A stretch of 12,685 bases of DNA from CAYQVW01 sp964421245 (GTDB taxonomy: Bacteria > Margulisbacteria > WOR-1 > XYC2-FULL-46-14). The stretch spans positions 1 to 12,685 of the forward strand of contig CAYQVW010000031.1 in NCBI GenBank assembly GCA_964421245.1, read 5' to 3'. This document shows, in pieces, positions 6,485 to 12,685 of the stretch. The notes under the pieces are model-generated. The model did no database searches. It saw only the letters and a program-made list of their open reading frames with translations, and had not been told where the DNA came from. Every line of letters begins with the position of its first letter. Position 1 is the stretch's first letter. Both the position numbers and the translations under genes were made by a program.

Positions 6485-7284
6485 GCCCAACCCATCCTAA
6501 CACGCAGTAAATTCCACAAATCGTATTCTTGAAATCGGATTAGCTTTGTAACCATCTTTGAAGGTTTAACCGAGACAAAATCTCCTTCGTGAAGCAAGAT
6601 TTTTTTCTGTCCATCGATAGTTAATAAAATATCTCTCCCCTTAATCAGCCTAACCAAGACCGGTTCGTTCAAAACAATCGAGCGATTGGCTGCCCGGTGA
6701 GGACAGATCGGAGACAATACAAATGATTTGGCATTCGGCGGAAGAATCGGCCCCATAACCGCATAGTTATACGCAGTCGACCCGGTCGGAGTAGAAATAA
6801 TCAACCCATCACCAACATAGTTTGCTAATAATCTCTCTCCCAAAAAAGCGTCAAGCTTAATAGTTCTGGCAATTTCGTTTTTACCAATAACAACATCGTT
6901 TAGAGCTAATCCTTTTTTAACCCCCCTCTTTCCCTTTTTGGTCCTGGTAGCCACCCCCACCTCAATCATCGCTCTAGTATCAATAATAAACTTCTTTCTT
7001 TTTATCTTTCTTATCGACTCAGATACCTGCTCAAGATAAATTTCTGACATTATTCCAAGTCCACCAAGATGAATCGGTAAAATTGGGATATTTAATTCGG
7101 CTGCAAATTTGGAGGCACGTAAAATTGTCCCATCTCCACCAAAGGTTATTATAAAGTCTATTTTCTTAAACTTCTTTTCATCAAAGACCGCTTTGTAGTC
7201 AGAAGAAATATCTTTGGCAACCTTCTTTGCTGTATTCGCAATTAATTCGTCTTCTTTCTTATATAAAATCCCTATTTTTTTCAT
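6481..7284 (-). CDS. nadK: NAD kinase
   Basis: 267 aa; phosphorylates NAD to NADP, the only route to NADP, in the cytoplasm. Motifs in order: GGDGT (49-53, with the catalytic Asp 51), HLGGLGIMSE (72-81, matching the family NLGxLGFLTE loop with His replacing Asn), LND (128-130), DGLIISTPTGSTAYNYAVMGPI (159-180, the conserved substrate-binding stretch) and LSPICPHRAANRSIVL (190-205). Length is normal for short bacterial NadK. The ATG at 7284 is preferred over an in-frame TTG at 7308, because that TTG lies inside the heptad inverted repeat and the family N-terminus (KKIGILYK) begins here. No Shine-Dalgarno. It lies 75 bp downstream of a same-strand membrane protein gene and may be co-transcribed with it. 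Confidence 0.95.
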   Translation of the reverse strand: MKKIGILYKKEDELIANTAKKVAKDISSDYKAVFDEKKFKKIDFIITFGGDGTILRASKFAAELNIPILPIHLGGLGIMSEIYLEQVSESIRKIKRKKFIIDTRAMIEVGVATRTKKGKRGVKKGLALNDVVIGKNEIARTIKLDAFLGERLLANYVGDGLIISTPTGSTAYNYAVMGPILPPNAKSFVLSPICPHRAANRSIVLNEPVLVRLIKGRDILLTIDGQKKILLHEGDFVSVKPSKMVTKLIRFQEYDLWNLLRVRMGWA

Positions 7285-7294
7285 TATTATGTTA

Positions 7295-7360
7295 GTCCCA
7301 AGGGTCAAGGGTCAGGTGCCAAGAAAATTTTCTTGACCCTTGCTACTTGGCACTTGACCC
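7295..7360. repeat. Inverted array of heptanucleotides around a 14-bp palindrome
   Basis: The centre AAGAAAATTTTCTT (7321-7334) is a perfect palindrome. Four heptads run outward on each side, starting at symmetric positions. On the plus strand from 7333 they are TTGACCC, TTGCTAC, TTGGCAC, TTGACCC. On the minus strand from 7322 they are TTGGCAC, CTGACCC, TTGACCC, TTGGGAC. Most fit TTGnnnC. As one consequence, 7308-7323 and 7346-7361 pair at 15 of 16 positions. It fills the gap between two minus-strand genes and reaches the stop codon of the upstream one. It could be a small repeat of the REP/STRR kind, a processing hairpin, or both. Confidence 0.8.
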
Positions 7361-7902
7361 TAGAATAGCTTCAAATAAACCATTAACCAAATTATACCAA
7401 GTATAGCCCCCATAATAAATAGTATCTGTGTAATGCGAAAAATTCCCTCAAAAACGGTGGCGCTTGATTTAGGATAGGTAAAAGAAAGCTCTTGTATTGA
7501 TTTGTCTACCAGATCTAATAACAAAAGCCCGTCTGGTTGATAAACCGCTTCGCTCTCTATAAATTTTCTAATCAATGATGGGTCGGTCGGATCAGCGGAG
7601 ATAGATCCCCCATGCACTCGGACAATAAAGGTATTTTTCTCTTTTTCGACAAGAAAGTCGGCAGCTGAAACAGATGAATAGGTCTTGCCATCTACATTGG
7701 TTAAAAGTGGGGCTTGTAGCCCTCTCTTTAAAATTTTAAATCCACGCTTTTGGAGGAGATCTTCAGATTCTTTTTCGGCTTCCGTAGGTTCGGCTTCTTT
7801 GTCTAACCTACTTTTTCTAAGAAAAACTTGGATTAGAAAATATACAACGACCGCACCCAAAACAACCCCAAGAAAAAGAAAAATTAATTCTGTTGTTGCC
7901 AT
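7360..7902 (-). CDS. Two-TM membrane protein with a degenerate nuclease-like middle domain
   Basis: 180 aa. One membrane helix near the N-terminus (about 5-28, LIFLFLGVVLGAVVVYFLIQVFL), a short charged linker (29-48), a soluble domain (about 48-145) and a second helix at the very end (about 155-178). The soluble part resembles the PD-(D/E)XK restriction-endonuclease-like core: LLQKRGFKIL, then ADFLVEKEKNTFIVRVHGG (81-99), then PDGLLLLDL. Where active members have an acidic residue and Lys (xExK), this protein reads R94 and H96, so nuclease activity looks lost. This fold call is inference. The start at 7902 is chosen because an extended -10 box lies 11 nt upstream and a TM segment follows at once; longer in-frame starts run into the divergent promoter. 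It is divergent from the lytic transglycosylase gene. Confidence 0.85.
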   Translation of the reverse strand: MATTELIFLFLGVVLGAVVVYFLIQVFLRKSRLDKEAEPTEAEKESEDLLQKRGFKILKRGLQAPLLTNVDGKTYSSVSAADFLVEKEKNTFIVRVHGGSISADPTDPSLIRKFIESEAVYQPDGLLLLDLVDKSIQELSFTYPKSSATVFEGIFRITQILFIMGAILGIIWLMVYLKLF

Positions 7903-7913
7903 ACTAAGGCGTA

Positions 7914-7922
7914 ATTGTAGCA
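7914..7922 (-). promoter_or_regulatory. Extended -10 promoter of the two-TM membrane protein
   Basis: On the minus strand the sequence reads TGCTACAAT (TGnTAnAAT form), ending 11 nt before ATG 7902. No strong -35 and no Shine-Dalgarno, consistent with a nearly leaderless mRNA. Confidence 0.5.
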
Positions 7923-7937
7923 CACCATATTGGATTG

Positions 7938-7946
7938 TGGTAGAAT
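7938..7946 (+). promoter_or_regulatory. Extended -10 promoter of the lytic transglycosylase-ruvB operon
   Basis: TGGTAGAAT is an extended -10 box ending 11 nt before ATG 7958, the same distance as in the divergent partner. No Shine-Dalgarno between it and the ATG. The two divergent promoters share a 55-bp gap. Confidence 0.5.
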
Positions 7947-7957
7947 TACTATTCCAA

Positions 7958-9961
7958 ATGAAAAAATTCTTCCTATTTCTCATTCTTTTTTTCTTTGTGC
8001 AAACTATAGCGCTTGCCAATGGTGATTTTGTCCAAGCCTATAAAGATTTTGAAGACAAAAAATATGAAAGTGCCATTGAAAAATTTAAATACTGCTTAGA
8101 GAACCCCGATTTTATCTTGCCAGAATACGCCAGCTTTTTTATGGCCAAAAGCCATTACCACCAATTTGAATTTGCCTCAGCCGAGGCATTGGCAAAACAG
8201 GTTGTTCAAAATAAAAAATCGATCCTTCTTCCTGACGCATATATTCTAATTGGTAAATGCAGGCTCGATTCAAATAAAAATAAATTAGCGGCCGATACCT
8301 TTGCCTATTTAAATAAAAAGCACCCAACCAATCGTTTAGCCGCTTTGTCTTACTATCTTTTGGCTGAAGCTTATAAGCGGCAAAAGTTTTATAGGAAGGC
8401 ATACAAACTTTATTATCGTATTGACACCTACTATCCTCTTTCTGCCTATGCTAAAAAATCAAGAATCAATATGCGCAAGCTTGAAAAAAAACGCGGGTAT
8501 AAAGCCCCGAAAGCTTCGGCAAAAGATCTTTATCAAAAAGGGAAAGAATATTGGAAGGCTTATCGCTACAAAGAAGCAACCGCAATGTTTACAAAGCTGA
8601 TGAAGCAACATCCAAAAAGTAACTATGTAAAATCTGCCTTATATATGACCGGGCTGGCAGAGTATGAAACAAAAGACTATGTTGCAGCAATTAGCACCTT
8701 GGAAAGAAATATCCAGGCCCGCGGCCCCCATCGGCAAAACAGTTATTATTACCTTGGCCGCGCTTATGGAAGAAGAGGAAGATATAGTAAGGCAATTAAC
8801 ACTTTGCAGTATTTTATCTCTCTCTATCCAAAGAGCCCCCTTGCCGATAATGCCTACTATTACATAGGTTACTATCATGAAATCGAAAAAGAGTTTGACG
8901 CATCGGTTGCTTCGTATGCAAATTTAGTTGAAAAATACCCAAACAGTGCCCTATGTGATGTGGCACTTTGGCGGATTGGAAGAATTTATTATAGGTCAGG
9001 AAACAAAGATTATGCTAGAAGATATTTTGCACAAGCCACCAAACATCCGGTTGGAACATTTACCCCCAAGTGTGTCTATTGGTGGGGAAAGCTAACCGAG
9101 GAAAAGAGCAAATCCGAAGCAGCTGGAATATATAATTATGTTATAGAGAACTTTGATCATACTTATTACTCTTATCGAGCTGATCAAAAACTTAAAAAGT
9201 TTGGCTATCTCTCTCCACTAGATCAAGATGTAATAAAAAGAAGTGCCATAAAAGAAAAAGAAGAGCTCTCAGAAAAAGCAAAACTACTGCTTGAAGCAGG
9301 ACTTAAAGAATATGCAAAATACGAAGCAGGAATAAATTCTAAAAATAGTTATCAATCTAGTCTTGGTTTAGTTTTGCACCGTTATGGAGAATATCGCGCC
9401 CCCATGGTTTTTGCAAACAAAAAAGTATATGGGGCAATTTTAAAGGGAGAGGCAAGCAATCTTACAAAATCAACTTGGCAATTAGCTTACCCAAGGGGTT
9501 ACTGGACTTACGCACAAAACGCCTCCAAAAAGTACGGTGTCAGCCCTTATCTTATTCTTGCGGTAATCCGGCAGGAAAGCATGTTCAATCCAAAGGCTCG
9601 TTCCCGCTCAAATGCAAGAGGGTTGATGCAAATAATCCCGTCAACTGCCAGAAATATTGCACGCGCACTTAAGATACCATATTCTTATACCAAGCTCTAT
9701 AAACCGGAAACAAACATTACTATGGGGACATATTATTTATCAACCCTAATGGATCGTTTTGGTGGAAATGCAGCCCTAGCCTTGGCCGGATACAATGGTG
9801 GCCCGGTTAGAGTTAAAAGGTGGGTCAAGGAGTGGTATAATGGGAACGCCAAAGACATCGATCTTGATGATTTCGTCATAAACATTCCTATCAAGGAAAC
9901 CAGACAATATACGGAGAAGGTGTTAGGAAATTATTATCAATACAAAAGAATTTATGACTGA
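7958..9961 (+). CDS. Secreted TPR-repeat Slt-type lytic transglycosylase
   Basis: 667 aa, exported, predicted to cleave the MurNAc-GlcNAc bond of peptidoglycan. It begins with a clear signal peptide (MKKFFLFLILFFFVQTIALA, 1-20) and no lipobox Cys. Residues about 22-430 hold many TPR-like helical pairs (for example YKDFEDKKYESAIEKFKYCL and YYLGRAYGRRGRYSKAINTL), as in the superhelical body of Slt70 and in YbgF/BamD-like proteins. The C-terminal SLT domain (about 520-650) shows IRQES with catalytic Glu 540, the ARGLMQI motif (G555-I559) and GYNGGP (611-616). Longer in-frame extensions to 7685 are antisense to the divergent membrane protein and are rejected. The last 8 nt overlap ruvB, so the two are co-transcribed. 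No gene symbol is assigned because this TPR arrangement differs from classical Slt. Confidence 0.93.
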   Translation: MKKFFLFLILFFFVQTIALANGDFVQAYKDFEDKKYESAIEKFKYCLENPDFILPEYASFFMAKSHYHQFEFASAEALAKQVVQNKKSILLPDAYILIGKCRLDSNKNKLAADTFAYLNKKHPTNRLAALSYYLLAEAYKRQKFYRKAYKLYYRIDTYYPLSAYAKKSRINMRKLEKKRGYKAPKASAKDLYQKGKEYWKAYRYKEATAMFTKLMKQHPKSNYVKSALYMTGLAEYETKDYVAAISTLERNIQARGPHRQNSYYYLGRAYGRRGRYSKAINTLQYFISLYPKSPLADNAYYYIGYYHEIEKEFDASVASYANLVEKYPNSALCDVALWRIGRIYYRSGNKDYARRYFAQATKHPVGTFTPKCVYWWGKLTEEKSKSEAAGIYNYVIENFDHTYYSYRADQKLKKFGYLSPLDQDVIKRSAIKEKEELSEKAKLLLEAGLKEYAKYEAGINSKNSYQSSLGLVLHRYGEYRAPMVFANKKVYGAILKGEASNLTKSTWQLAYPRGYWTYAQNASKKYGVSPYLILAVIRQESMFNPKARSRSNARGLMQIIPSTARNIARALKIPYSYTKLYKPETNITMGTYYLSTLMDRFGGNAALALAGYNGGPVRVKRWVKEWYNGNAKDIDLDDFVINIPIKETRQYTEKVLGNYYQYKRIYD

Positions 9962-10937
9962 TGAAGAATTTTTGGGAATTCGCCCGAAAAAGCTTGCCAA
10001 TTTCCTCGGACAAGAAAAAATAAAAGACAATCTAAAAATCGCCCTCTCTGCAGCAGCAAAAAGAAAAGAACCGGTCGAACATTTGCTTTTCTACGGACCT
10101 CCTGGACTCGGAAAAACAACTCTGGCTAATATTATTGCCAACGAGATGAATGTAAATATTAAAATTACCTCTGGTCCAGCAATTGAGCGGCCGGGAGATC
10201 TTGCGGCAATCTTAACCAATCTAAAAGAGTTTGATGTTTTGTTTATTGACGAAATTCATCGCCTAAACCGCATTATCGAAGAGGTCCTCTACCCTGCTAT
10301 GGAAGATTTTGGATTAGATATTGTAATAGGAAAAGGTCCTTCTGCTCGATCGATTAGAATTGATCTTCCAAAATTTACCTTGATTGGTGCAACCACTCGT
10401 GCCGGTCTTTTAACTTCCCCTCTTCGTGATCGTTTTGGAATGATCAGTCGTTTAGAATTTTACAAGACAAAAGAGCTTGAGCAAATTATTATTCAGGGGG
10501 CAGAGGTGTTAAAAATAGAAGTAACAAAGGATGGAGCACACGAGATTGCTAAGCGCGCCAGGGGAACACCCAGGATTGCTCATAGAATGCTCCGCAGGGC
10601 GCGCGACTTTGCTCAGATTAGGGCTGGTGGAAAAATCACTAAAGAAGTTGCCCATGATGCATTAGTTAAATTGGGAATTGATTTCTTGGGACTAGACGAT
10701 ATTGATCGAAGAATTTTAAATACTATTATTAGAAAGTTTGGTGGTGGTCCGGTTGGACTTGGAACCTTGGCCGCTTCAATTTCTGAAGAGACAGATACAA
10801 TTGAAGATGTTTATGAGCCCTATCTTTTACAATTAGGTTTTCTTGAAAGAACTCCAAGAGGAAGATCTGCTACTCTAAAAGCCTATGAACATTTAGAGAT
10901 TAAAAGACCAAGCAAAGCGCAAATGGGATTGTTTTAA
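9954..10937 (+). CDS. ruvB: Holliday junction branch migration ATPase RuvB
   Basis: 327 aa; the hexameric motor of the RuvAB complex that drives branch migration of Holliday junctions during recombinational repair. N-terminal RPKKLANFLGQ (10-20) is the family signature. The Walker A is GPPGLGKTT (48-56), the Walker B LFIDEIHR (96-103), sensor 1 GATTRAG (145-151) and the arginine-finger region SPLRDRFG (155-162). The C-terminal winged helix (about 250-320) contains GGGPVGLGTLAASISEETDTIEDVYEPYL, highly typical of RuvB. Full length. The start overlaps the lytic transglycosylase stop by 8 nt with no Shine-Dalgarno, so translation is probably coupled. ruvA and ruvC are not in the window, so the usual ruvABC grouping is not kept here. 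Confidence 0.98.
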   Translation: MTDEEFLGIRPKKLANFLGQEKIKDNLKIALSAAAKRKEPVEHLLFYGPPGLGKTTLANIIANEMNVNIKITSGPAIERPGDLAAILTNLKEFDVLFIDEIHRLNRIIEEVLYPAMEDFGLDIVIGKGPSARSIRIDLPKFTLIGATTRAGLLTSPLRDRFGMISRLEFYKTKELEQIIIQGAEVLKIEVTKDGAHEIAKRARGTPRIAHRMLRRARDFAQIRAGGKITKEVAHDALVKLGIDFLGLDDIDRRILNTIIRKFGGGPVGLGTLAASISEETDTIEDVYEPYLLQLGFLERTPRGRSATLKAYEHLEIKRPSKAQMGLF

Positions 10938-10947
10938 AAATCCGCCC

Positions 10948-10976
10948 TTGACTAATTTAATCTGACAAAGTAAAAT
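10948..10976 (+). promoter_or_regulatory. Sigma70-type promoter of the AAA_14 ATPase gene
   Basis: TTGACT (10948-10953) and TAAAAT (10971-10976) are spaced by exactly 17 nt, the best sigma70 match in the window. The ATG at 10983 lies 6 nt after the -10 box, so the expected start point is the first base of the gene: a leaderless mRNA. Confidence 0.75.
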
Positions 10977-10982
10977 GGCCAT

Positions 10983-12197
10983 ATGTACAAGGCCCGCTAC
11001 TTAGAAGACATAATAATTGAGCTGACTAAGAGCTTTAAGGTTCTTTACCTATCCGGCCCCAGACAGGTAGGAAAAACAACTTTACTCAAACACTTATCAG
11101 CAAGATTTAATATTAACTATGTCTCTCTTGATGATATTTCTACCAGAAAACTTGCACAAGAAGATCCGGATTTATTCTTACAGAAATTTCCTGCACCCTT
11201 GTTTGTTGACGAGGTTCAATACGCTCCTCAATTATTTCCTTATATAAAAATCCGGGTAGATAAGAATCAAAAAAACGGCCAATATTGGCTAACTGGTTCT
11301 CAACAGTTTTCGATTATGAAAAATGTGAAAGAATCTCTTGCAGGAAGAGTTGGAATACTAAACTTATTAGGCTTTTCTATGGCAGAAGATTTAGATTTTT
11401 CTAGACAACAAAATCCTTTTTGGCCGGGCAGAAAAAAAGCTAAAGAAAGAAAATTAAATATTACAGATATTTTTAAAATAATATTAAGGGGATCCTTTCC
11501 TGTTTTGACTCATAAAAACGCTCCCCCCCTAGATGTTTTTTATAATTCTTATCTTCAAACATATATAGACAGAGACCTTCGGGATATTTTTCAAGTTTCA
11601 AAAATCGAGACTTTCCATAAATTTTTACAGCTCTGTGCAGCCAGAACTGGTCAAATACTAAATTATTCCGAGCTGGCTCGAGATGCAGATATTTCTGTTC
11701 ACGCAGCAAGAGAATGGATAAATATTTTAGTTGCTAGCTCTCAAATTTTTCTATTGCAACCATATTTTAAAAATCTGAGTAAAAGAATGATTAAATCACC
11801 TAAATTGTATTTTTTGGATACCGGACTAGCCGCATATTTAACCAAATGGAAAACCCCTGAAACAGTAGCAAATGGTGCAATGGCTGGAGCTTTTTTTGAA
11901 ACATTCGTTGTAGGAGAAATTATAAAAAGCTACTGGTTTAGGGGCCAGCAAGCCCCTATTTATTATTATAGAGACAAAGAAAAGCACGAGATCGATTTAT
12001 TAATCGAGAAAGAAGGAAAACTCTATCCGGCAGAAATCAAGTTATCAAGCAAGGCAGGAAAAAATGATTTAGATCAAATAGAATACTTAAGGAATAAGGT
12101 TTCCAATTTTGGAAAAGGAAGCATCATCTGTTTATCTCCAAACTCCCTACCAATCGACAAAATGAATGATATTATTCCCATTAACATGATTTCTTAA
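10983..12197 (+). CDS. AAA_14/DUF4143 family ATP-binding protein
   Basis: 404 aa. The N-terminal P-loop domain shows the Walker A GPRQVGKTT (25-33) and the Walker B LFVDEVQ (73-79), with the WLTGSQQFSIMKNVKESLAGRVGILNL stretch typical of AAA_14 proteins. A middle helix-turn-helix-like part (LNYSELARDADISVHAAREWINIL) precedes the DUF4143 region. The C-terminus carries a PD-(D/E)XK-like core, EIDLLIEKEGKLYPAEIK, with D338, E351 and K353 in the expected spacing. The family is widespread in bacteria and archaea, often horizontally exchanged; its cellular role is not settled, and toxin-antitoxin-like and DNA-related roles have been suggested. It has its own sigma70 promoter and no Shine-Dalgarno, and is convergent with the 110-aa gene. 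It appears intact. Confidence 0.93.
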   Translation: MYKARYLEDIIIELTKSFKVLYLSGPRQVGKTTLLKHLSARFNINYVSLDDISTRKLAQEDPDLFLQKFPAPLFVDEVQYAPQLFPYIKIRVDKNQKNGQYWLTGSQQFSIMKNVKESLAGRVGILNLLGFSMAEDLDFSRQQNPFWPGRKKAKERKLNITDIFKIILRGSFPVLTHKNAPPLDVFYNSYLQTYIDRDLRDIFQVSKIETFHKFLQLCAARTGQILNYSELARDADISVHAAREWINILVASSQIFLLQPYFKNLSKRMIKSPKLYFLDTGLAAYLTKWKTPETVANGAMAGAFFETFVVGEIIKSYWFRGQQAPIYYYRDKEKHEIDLLIEKEGKLYPAEIKLSSKAGKNDLDQIEYLRNKVSNFGKGSIICLSPNSLPIDKMNDIIPINMIS

Positions 12198-12222
12198 CAA
12201 AGCACAGATGGGGTTGTTTTAA

Positions 12223-12555
12223 TTATCCTAATCGAGGAAATCTTCCTATTAATTCCCCCAAAGTAATTATCTCTGCAGGCTCAAAAGAAGGAAACTCATT
12301 TCTAGGGATTAAAAAATGAATCTCTCCTAATCTAGGAAAAACCTTTACATGGAGTGGAAGTACCGCTTCAGCCAATCTCCTTATGTCAATAGCTTGCGCT
12401 AAACTTAAAACTAGTCTTGCTCTAGTGTCTGGCAATCTCATTCCGGGTCCCATTTCAATTCTTTTGATCATTAATCTTAATGTTATTGCTCGCCGCCTCA
12501 ATCCAGCTCTAGGTGGTAAATTGGCTTGCATTGTGTTTCGAAAACTAGACCTCAT
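12223..12555 (-). CDS. Small 110-aa protein of the sigma28-like regulon, function unknown
   Basis: 110 aa, not recognised. The N-terminal 45 residues are strongly basic (RAGLRRRAITLRLMIKRIE); the rest alternates hydrophobic stretches (LVLSLAQAIDIRRLAEAVL, HVKVFPRLGEIHFLI) and ends EIITLGELIGRFPRLG. No signal peptide or Cys pair. The frame is supported by a Shine-Dalgarno (AAGGAG, 12564-12569) at good spacing and by the best sigma28-like promoter in the window directly upstream. A plus-strand open frame at 12383-12634 overlaps it and lacks comparable signals. It is convergent with the ATPase gene, 25 bp away. Its basic N-terminus could contact nucleic acid, but nothing more specific can be said. 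Confidence 0.75.
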   Translation of the reverse strand: MRSSFRNTMQANLPPRAGLRRRAITLRLMIKRIEMGPGMRLPDTRARLVLSLAQAIDIRRLAEAVLPLHVKVFPRLGEIHFLIPRNEFPSFEPAEIITLGELIGRFPRLG

Positions 12556-12585
12556 TATGTTTTCTCCTTGTTTGAATCTATATTA

Positions 12586-12613
12586 TTATCTGCCATTTCA
12601 ACAAAAAATTTCA
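12586..12613 (-). promoter_or_regulatory. Sigma28-like promoter of the 110-aa gene
   Basis: TGAAATTT (12606-12613) is followed after 12 nt by GCAGATAA (12586-12593), 7 of 8 against the sigma28 -10 box GCCGATAA. It is the closest -10 match of the six copies. Confidence 0.72.
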
Positions 12614-12648
12614 CTTTATTTTATTCTGAGGTAGGAAAGTACGGAGAC

Positions 12649-12685
12649 ATGGTGGACCCCCCGAGATTGTTCAAATCAGGTATAT
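12649..12685 (+). CDS. Possible start of a gene running off the right edge
   Basis: An ATG at 12649 opens a frame reading MVDPPRLFKSGI to the window end. AGGAAAG (12633-12639) lies 9 nt upstream as a possible Shine-Dalgarno. The short N-terminus (R-L-x-x-x-G) is faintly like the start of Y1/RAYT-type transposases, but 12 residues cannot support a family call. The remaining edge sequence shows no other feature. Confidence 0.3.
   Translation, partial: MVDPPRLFKSGI

Noticed and set aside
7285..7308. TTG start giving eight more residues on NAD kinase
   Set aside because: The codons fall in the heptad inverted repeat and the family N-terminus starts at ATG 7284.
7295..7360. CRISPR-like or tandem-repeat array
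   Set aside because: The units are 7 nt with no spacers and are arranged as an inverted pair around a palindrome.
7685..7957. N-terminal 91-residue extension of the lytic transglycosylase
   Set aside because: It is antisense to the two-TM protein gene, precedes a clear signal peptide that should be N-terminal, and crosses both divergent promoters.
10926..10942. Terminator hairpin after ruvB (GGATT/AATCC)
   Set aside because: Only a 5-bp stem, with no T-tract after it.
12383..12634. Plus-strand open frame of 83 codons
   Set aside because: It overlaps the 110-aa minus-strand gene and its promoter, and has no comparable start signals.
12640..12685. tRNA-like 3' end suggested by TTCAAATC and a run of C
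   Set aside because: The flanking 5-nt arms do not pair as a T-stem on either strand, and there is no acceptor stem partner in view.

Overview
The window is a 12.7-kb piece of an AT-rich bacterial chromosome. It uses standard stop codons, with TAA, TAG and TGA all ending recognisable genes. Gene packing is tight and no gap without a gene exceeds about 130 bases. The housekeeping genes are clearly bacterial: lysC (aspartokinase), plsY, nadK, ruvB and a Slt-type lytic transglycosylase with TPR repeats. Several genes have no Shine-Dalgarno sequence and start 6 to 11 nt downstream of a sigma70-type -10 box. This style, together with many proteins I cannot assign, suggests an uncultured candidate-phylum bacterium, perhaps of the Saganbacteria/WOR-1 or Margulisbacteria kind. 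That placement is an impression from style and is not proven by the sequence.

Layout. Positions 37-4711 are all on the minus strand: three members of an unrecognised paralogous family (37-738, 793-1812, 3644-4711), with a translationally coupled lysC-plsY pair (1851-3634) between the second and third. A divergent control region at 4712-4810 separates the third paralog from a plus-strand HEAT-repeat protein (4811-6208), which is followed by a 71-aa protein (6269-6484). nadK (6481-7284) and a small two-TM membrane protein (7360-7902) lie on the minus strand, separated by a heptad-built inverted repeat. The plus strand then carries the TPR/lytic transglycosylase (7958-9961) overlapping ruvB (9954-10937), then an AAA_14/DUF4143 ATPase (10983-12197). 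A 110-aa minus-strand protein (12223-12555) and a possible gene start at the right edge close the window.

The most interesting result is a shared control element. All six genes I cannot tie to housekeeping (three paralogs, the HEAT-repeat protein, the 71-aa protein and the 110-aa protein) have the word TGAAATTT followed, after 11 or 12 nt, by a box around CGATA/AGATA just before the start codon. I found this 8-mer nowhere else in the window. The arrangement closely resembles the sigma28 (FliA/SigD/WhiG-type) promoter, TAAAGTTT-N11-GCCGATAA. None of the housekeeping genes has it. Four of the six genes also have strong Shine-Dalgarno sites, which the housekeeping genes lack. The window therefore appears to show two interleaved expression programmes: leaderless sigma70 housekeeping genes, and a separate regulon built around a new paralogous protein family with a possible winged-helix C-terminus.
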